From NCBI GenBank assembly GCA_903888655.1, contig CAISUR010000132.1, forward strand, positions 1-6,264: a stretch of 6,264 bases of DNA, given 5' to 3'. The notes beneath the pieces were generated by a model that worked only from the letters and a program-made list of their open reading frames with translations, was not told where the DNA came from and did no database searches. Both the position numbers and the translations under genes were made by a program. The number at the start of each line of letters is the position of its first letter. Within the stretch, counting starts at the first letter, position 1. Shown here in pieces: positions 4,590 to 6,264 of the stretch. This DNA is from an uncultured Bacteroidota bacterium (GTDB lineage: Bacteria; Bacteroidota; Bacteroidia; Flavobacteriales; Flavobacteriaceae).

Positions 4590-5210
4590 ATGAATTGGAT
4601 TTCAAAATTATTTCAACCTAAAGCAAAAGAAAACACAGACCCAATGAAGAAATTCCTTATCGTTGGCCTAGGCAATATTGGCGCCGAATATGTAAACACG
4701 CGCCACAATATCGGTTTTAAAATAGTCGATTTCATTGCAAAAAAAGAAAATACCACCTTTCAAACGGCCAAGCTGGGTGATGTTGCCGAATATAAAATAA
4801 AAGGGCGCACCATCATTTTATTAAAGCCAAACACCTACATGAACCTCAGCGGAAAAGCGGTAAAATATTGGATGGATAAAGAAAACATTGCCAAAGAAAA
4901 TATCTTGGTCATTACCGACGATTTGAACTTATCTTTCGGCGCTATCCGAATTAAATCTAAAGGAACTGATGGAGGTCACAATGGGTTAAAAAACATTCAA
5001 CTTCTACTAAATACAACTGAATATCCTCGTTTTCGTTTTGGAATTAGCGATGCATTCAAAAAAGGAAGACAAATAGATTATGTGCTTGGTGAGTGGAATG
5101 ATGATGAAAAAAAAATATTACCCGAAAGATTTGAAATTGCCTCACAAATTATATCCTCTTTTGCGCTAGAGGGATTAAGTGAGACAATGAACAAATATAA
5201 TGGTAAATAA
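4590..5210 (+). CDS. pth: Peptidyl-tRNA hydrolase
   Basis: Pth cleaves the ester bond of peptidyl-tRNA released early from ribosomes, recycling tRNA in the cytoplasm; it is normally essential. The 206-residue protein shows the family motifs: LIVGLGNIGAEYVNTRHNIGF at 23-43 with Asn29 and catalytic His39; KPNTYMNLSG with Asn85; TDDLNLSFG with Asp111; and KGTDGGHNGLKNI with Asn131. These correspond to N10, H20, N68, D93 and N114 of the E. coli enzyme. Compared with that enzyme there are about 18 extra N-terminal residues (MNWISKLFQPK...). A second in-frame ATG at 4644 (MKKFLIVG) would give the classical N-terminus. I keep 4590 because similar extensions are known to me in flavobacterial homologues (from memory) and the promoter box ends just before it, but the choice is not certain. 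It completes the prs-rplY-pth neighbourhood. Confidence 0.95.
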   Translation: MNWISKLFQPKAKENTDPMKKFLIVGLGNIGAEYVNTRHNIGFKIVDFIAKKENTTFQTAKLGDVAEYKIKGRTIILLKPNTYMNLSGKAVKYWMDKENIAKENILVITDDLNLSFGAIRIKSKGTDGGHNGLKNIQLLLNTTEYPRFRFGISDAFKKGRQIDYVLGEWNDDEKKILPERFEIASQIISSFALEGLSETMNKYNGK

Positions 5211-5242
5211 AGAAGTTTATGCAGTAATGATAAAGACTAATC

Positions 5243-5267
5243 GATCAAAACAGCATCATTTTTGATC
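5243..5267. terminator. Hairpin between converging pth and the small minus-strand gene
   Basis: GATCAAAA (5243-5250) pairs perfectly with TTTTGATC (5260-5267) around a 9-base loop. It lies 32 bases after the pth stop and next to the stop of the converging gene. The T run (5259-5263) is largely inside the stem, so this is a weak bidirectional terminator candidate. Confidence 0.45.
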
Positions 5268-5269
5268 AA

Positions 5270-5551
5270 TTATGCCGACTTGATGATTCTATTTATAGGA
5301 ATAACATTTCCTTGTTTCAATATAACTCTTTGATCTGTCAAACCCCAAACTGTAGTTTCAACTACTTTTTTTGAAAGATTATCTTCAAAATAGATTTTTA
5401 TTTTAGAATGCTCTAGATTACCTAATGATAAAGCTCTATTTAAATCATTAAAACGTTCTTTAATTTCTGAAGGGTCTTTTAAAACTTCAACCTTCGGGAA
5501 TGTCAATTGAGGAATATCCTCTTTTTGTATTAATTCAAAATGTGTTGCCAT
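5270..5551 (-). CDS. Conserved small protein of unknown function (93 aa)
   Basis: I do not recognise a characterised family, although I recall near-identical small proteins in flavobacteria (unchecked). The product is soluble-looking, with no signal peptide, membrane segment or cysteine. Residues 1-24 are extended with two prolines, 26-44 look helical (DPSEIKERFNDLNRALSLG), and 49-91 look like a run of beta strands (KIKIYFED, VVETTVWGL, QRVILKQG, VIPINRI), suggesting a small beta-barrel or sheet. The VETTVWGLTDQRVILKQGNVIPINRI stretch is the most motif-like part. The start at 5551 is preceded two bases upstream by a perfect TATTTTTG box. It converges with pth and diverges from the epimerase-like gene, so it is probably its own transcription unit. 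That it is a real gene is supported by normal composition, a good promoter and compact spacing. Confidence 0.8.
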   Translation of the reverse strand: MATHFELIQKEDIPQLTFPKVEVLKDPSEIKERFNDLNRALSLGNLEHSKIKIYFEDNLSKKVVETTVWGLTDQRVILKQGNVIPINRIIKSA

Positions 5552-5553
5552 GA

Positions 5554-5561
5554 CAAAAATA
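5554..5561 (-). promoter_or_regulatory. -7 box for the small minus-strand gene
   Basis: On the minus strand TATTTTTG is a perfect TAnnTTTG match, followed by TC and then the ATG at 5551. The predicted start of transcription is at or inside the first codons. No clear TTG -33 box is seen about 20 bases upstream. Confidence 0.5.
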
Positions 5562-5637
5562 TTATGATGTATTGATAAATATAAAATTAACGAATTATGT
5601 TTTTAATTATCATTTTATTTATTAAAATTAACTTAAT

Positions 5638-6264
5638 ATGAATACCACTATTTCAAATTCAGAAATATCAGCAACTTTTAATTCATTAGGAGCTGAATTG
5701 ATTTCGTTGCAGTTGCTAGAAACCAATAAAGAATATATTTGGGAAGGAGACGCCTTCTTTTGGGGCAAACATTCTCCTGTGTTATTCCCAATAGTAGGTA
5801 CTTTAAAAAATAATTGTTACTATTACAACGATAAGAAATATGAATTATTGCGTCATGGATTTGCTAGAACAAGTGATTTTGAATTAATACAACAATCGAA
5901 TACTCATGTAGTTTATTCATTAAAATCTTCAAACGAGATAAAAAAAGTATTTCCTTTCGATTTCGAATTACAAATTAGCTACGTCCTAACTGGAGCTACT
6001 ATAACTATTGGATATACTGTAATTAATAATGATGAAGTGACAATCCCTTTTTCAATTGGTGGACATCCCGCTTTTGCATTACCTCAAAATTTTGAAAATT
6101 ATACCTTACAATTTACTGAGCAAGAAACGTTAGAATGTTTTAAATTAGAACATGATTTAGTCTCTAATCATTCATTTGAAATTAAACTTTTGAATAAGCA
6201 ATTACCATTACAATATGAGATGTTTCGCGACGATGCATTAATTTTCAAAAAAACACAATCAAAA
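5638..6264 (+). CDS. Aldose 1-epimerase-like protein (LacX/GalM superfamily), 3' end outside window
   Basis: The frame from the ATG at 5638 stays open for 209 codons to the right edge. The product resembles the LacX-type branch of the galactose mutarotase superfamily, which interconverts alpha and beta anomers of sugars. Seen: an early LGAELISLQL stretch (residues 17-26), EYIWEGDAFFWGKHSPVLFPIVGTLKNN (about 32-59), HGFAR with His73, PFDFELQISYVL, and GGHPAF with His143. His73 and His143 correspond to the two active-site histidines of GalM enzymes; the catalytic Glu would lie beyond the window. The family has about 290 residues, so roughly 80 are missing. No signal peptide is seen, so it is cytoplasmic. 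The substrate is unknown, and the LacX branch is poorly characterised. The 86-base AT-rich spacer to the divergent small gene has no clear plus-strand promoter box or ribosome binding site. Confidence 0.9.
   Translation, partial: MNTTISNSEISATFNSLGAELISLQLLETNKEYIWEGDAFFWGKHSPVLFPIVGTLKNNCYYYNDKKYELLRHGFARTSDFELIQQSNTHVVYSLKSSNEIKKVFPFDFELQISYVLTGATITIGYTVINNDEVTIPFSIGGHPAFALPQNFENYTLQFTEQETLECFKLEHDLVSNHSFEIKLLNKQLPLQYEMFRDDALIFKKTQSK

Noticed and set aside
1..6264. CRISPR array, toxin-antitoxin or defence genes
   Set aside because: No regularly spaced repeats, nuclease, helicase, reverse transcriptase or toxin-like products were found on either strand.

Overview
The window looks like a piece of a Flavobacterium-type chromosome (Bacteroidota). 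The reasons are its AT-rich spacers, protein sequences typical of that group, several Bacteroidota-type core promoters (TAnnTTTG), no clear Shine-Dalgarno sites, and no CCA encoded in the tRNA gene. I see no phage, insertion sequence, CRISPR array or defence system. The main content is housekeeping: oxidative stress defence, translesion DNA synthesis, PRPP synthesis and translation maintenance.

Layout from left to right. (1) The C-terminal part of an Fe/Mn superoxide dismutase, cut by the left edge, ends at a long imperfect hairpin. (2) A two-gene SOS-mutagenesis operon follows, with umuC before umuD and a 10-base overlap. A perfect 16-bp palindrome touches the umuC start codon and overlaps its likely promoter. 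(3) A tRNA-Leu(CAA) gene lies on the minus strand. It converges with umuD onto a hairpin terminator and has its own promoter facing away from prs. (4) On the plus strand comes prs-rplY-pth (PRPP synthetase, ribosomal protein L25, peptidyl-tRNA hydrolase). This neighbourhood is conserved in many bacteria, for example prs-ctc-pth in Bacillus. (5) A small uncharacterised gene on the minus strand converges with pth. (6) A divergent, right-truncated aldose 1-epimerase-like gene runs off the window.

Non-coding content deserves attention. The spacers on the two sides of rplY each carry a GC-richer element, in opposite orientations. They share the core AT(A/T)GAGG ... CCGAAAG, and the short closing helix differs in sequence but still pairs (GGG/CCC in one, CCTG/CAGG in the other). 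This suggests a dispersed structured DNA/RNA element family. In addition, four genes (umuC, rplY, pth and the small minus-strand gene) have a TAnnTTT(A/G) box only 1 to 4 bases before the annotated ATG, which predicts leaderless or nearly leaderless transcripts.

How the genes work together: Prs supplies PRPP for nucleotide and amino-acid synthesis. L25 binds 5S rRNA in the large subunit. Pth recycles peptidyl-tRNA dropped from ribosomes. SOD and UmuC/UmuD are separate stress functions. No single new multi-gene system is evident; the novel candidates are the palindromic operator, the repeat family and the start-site architecture.
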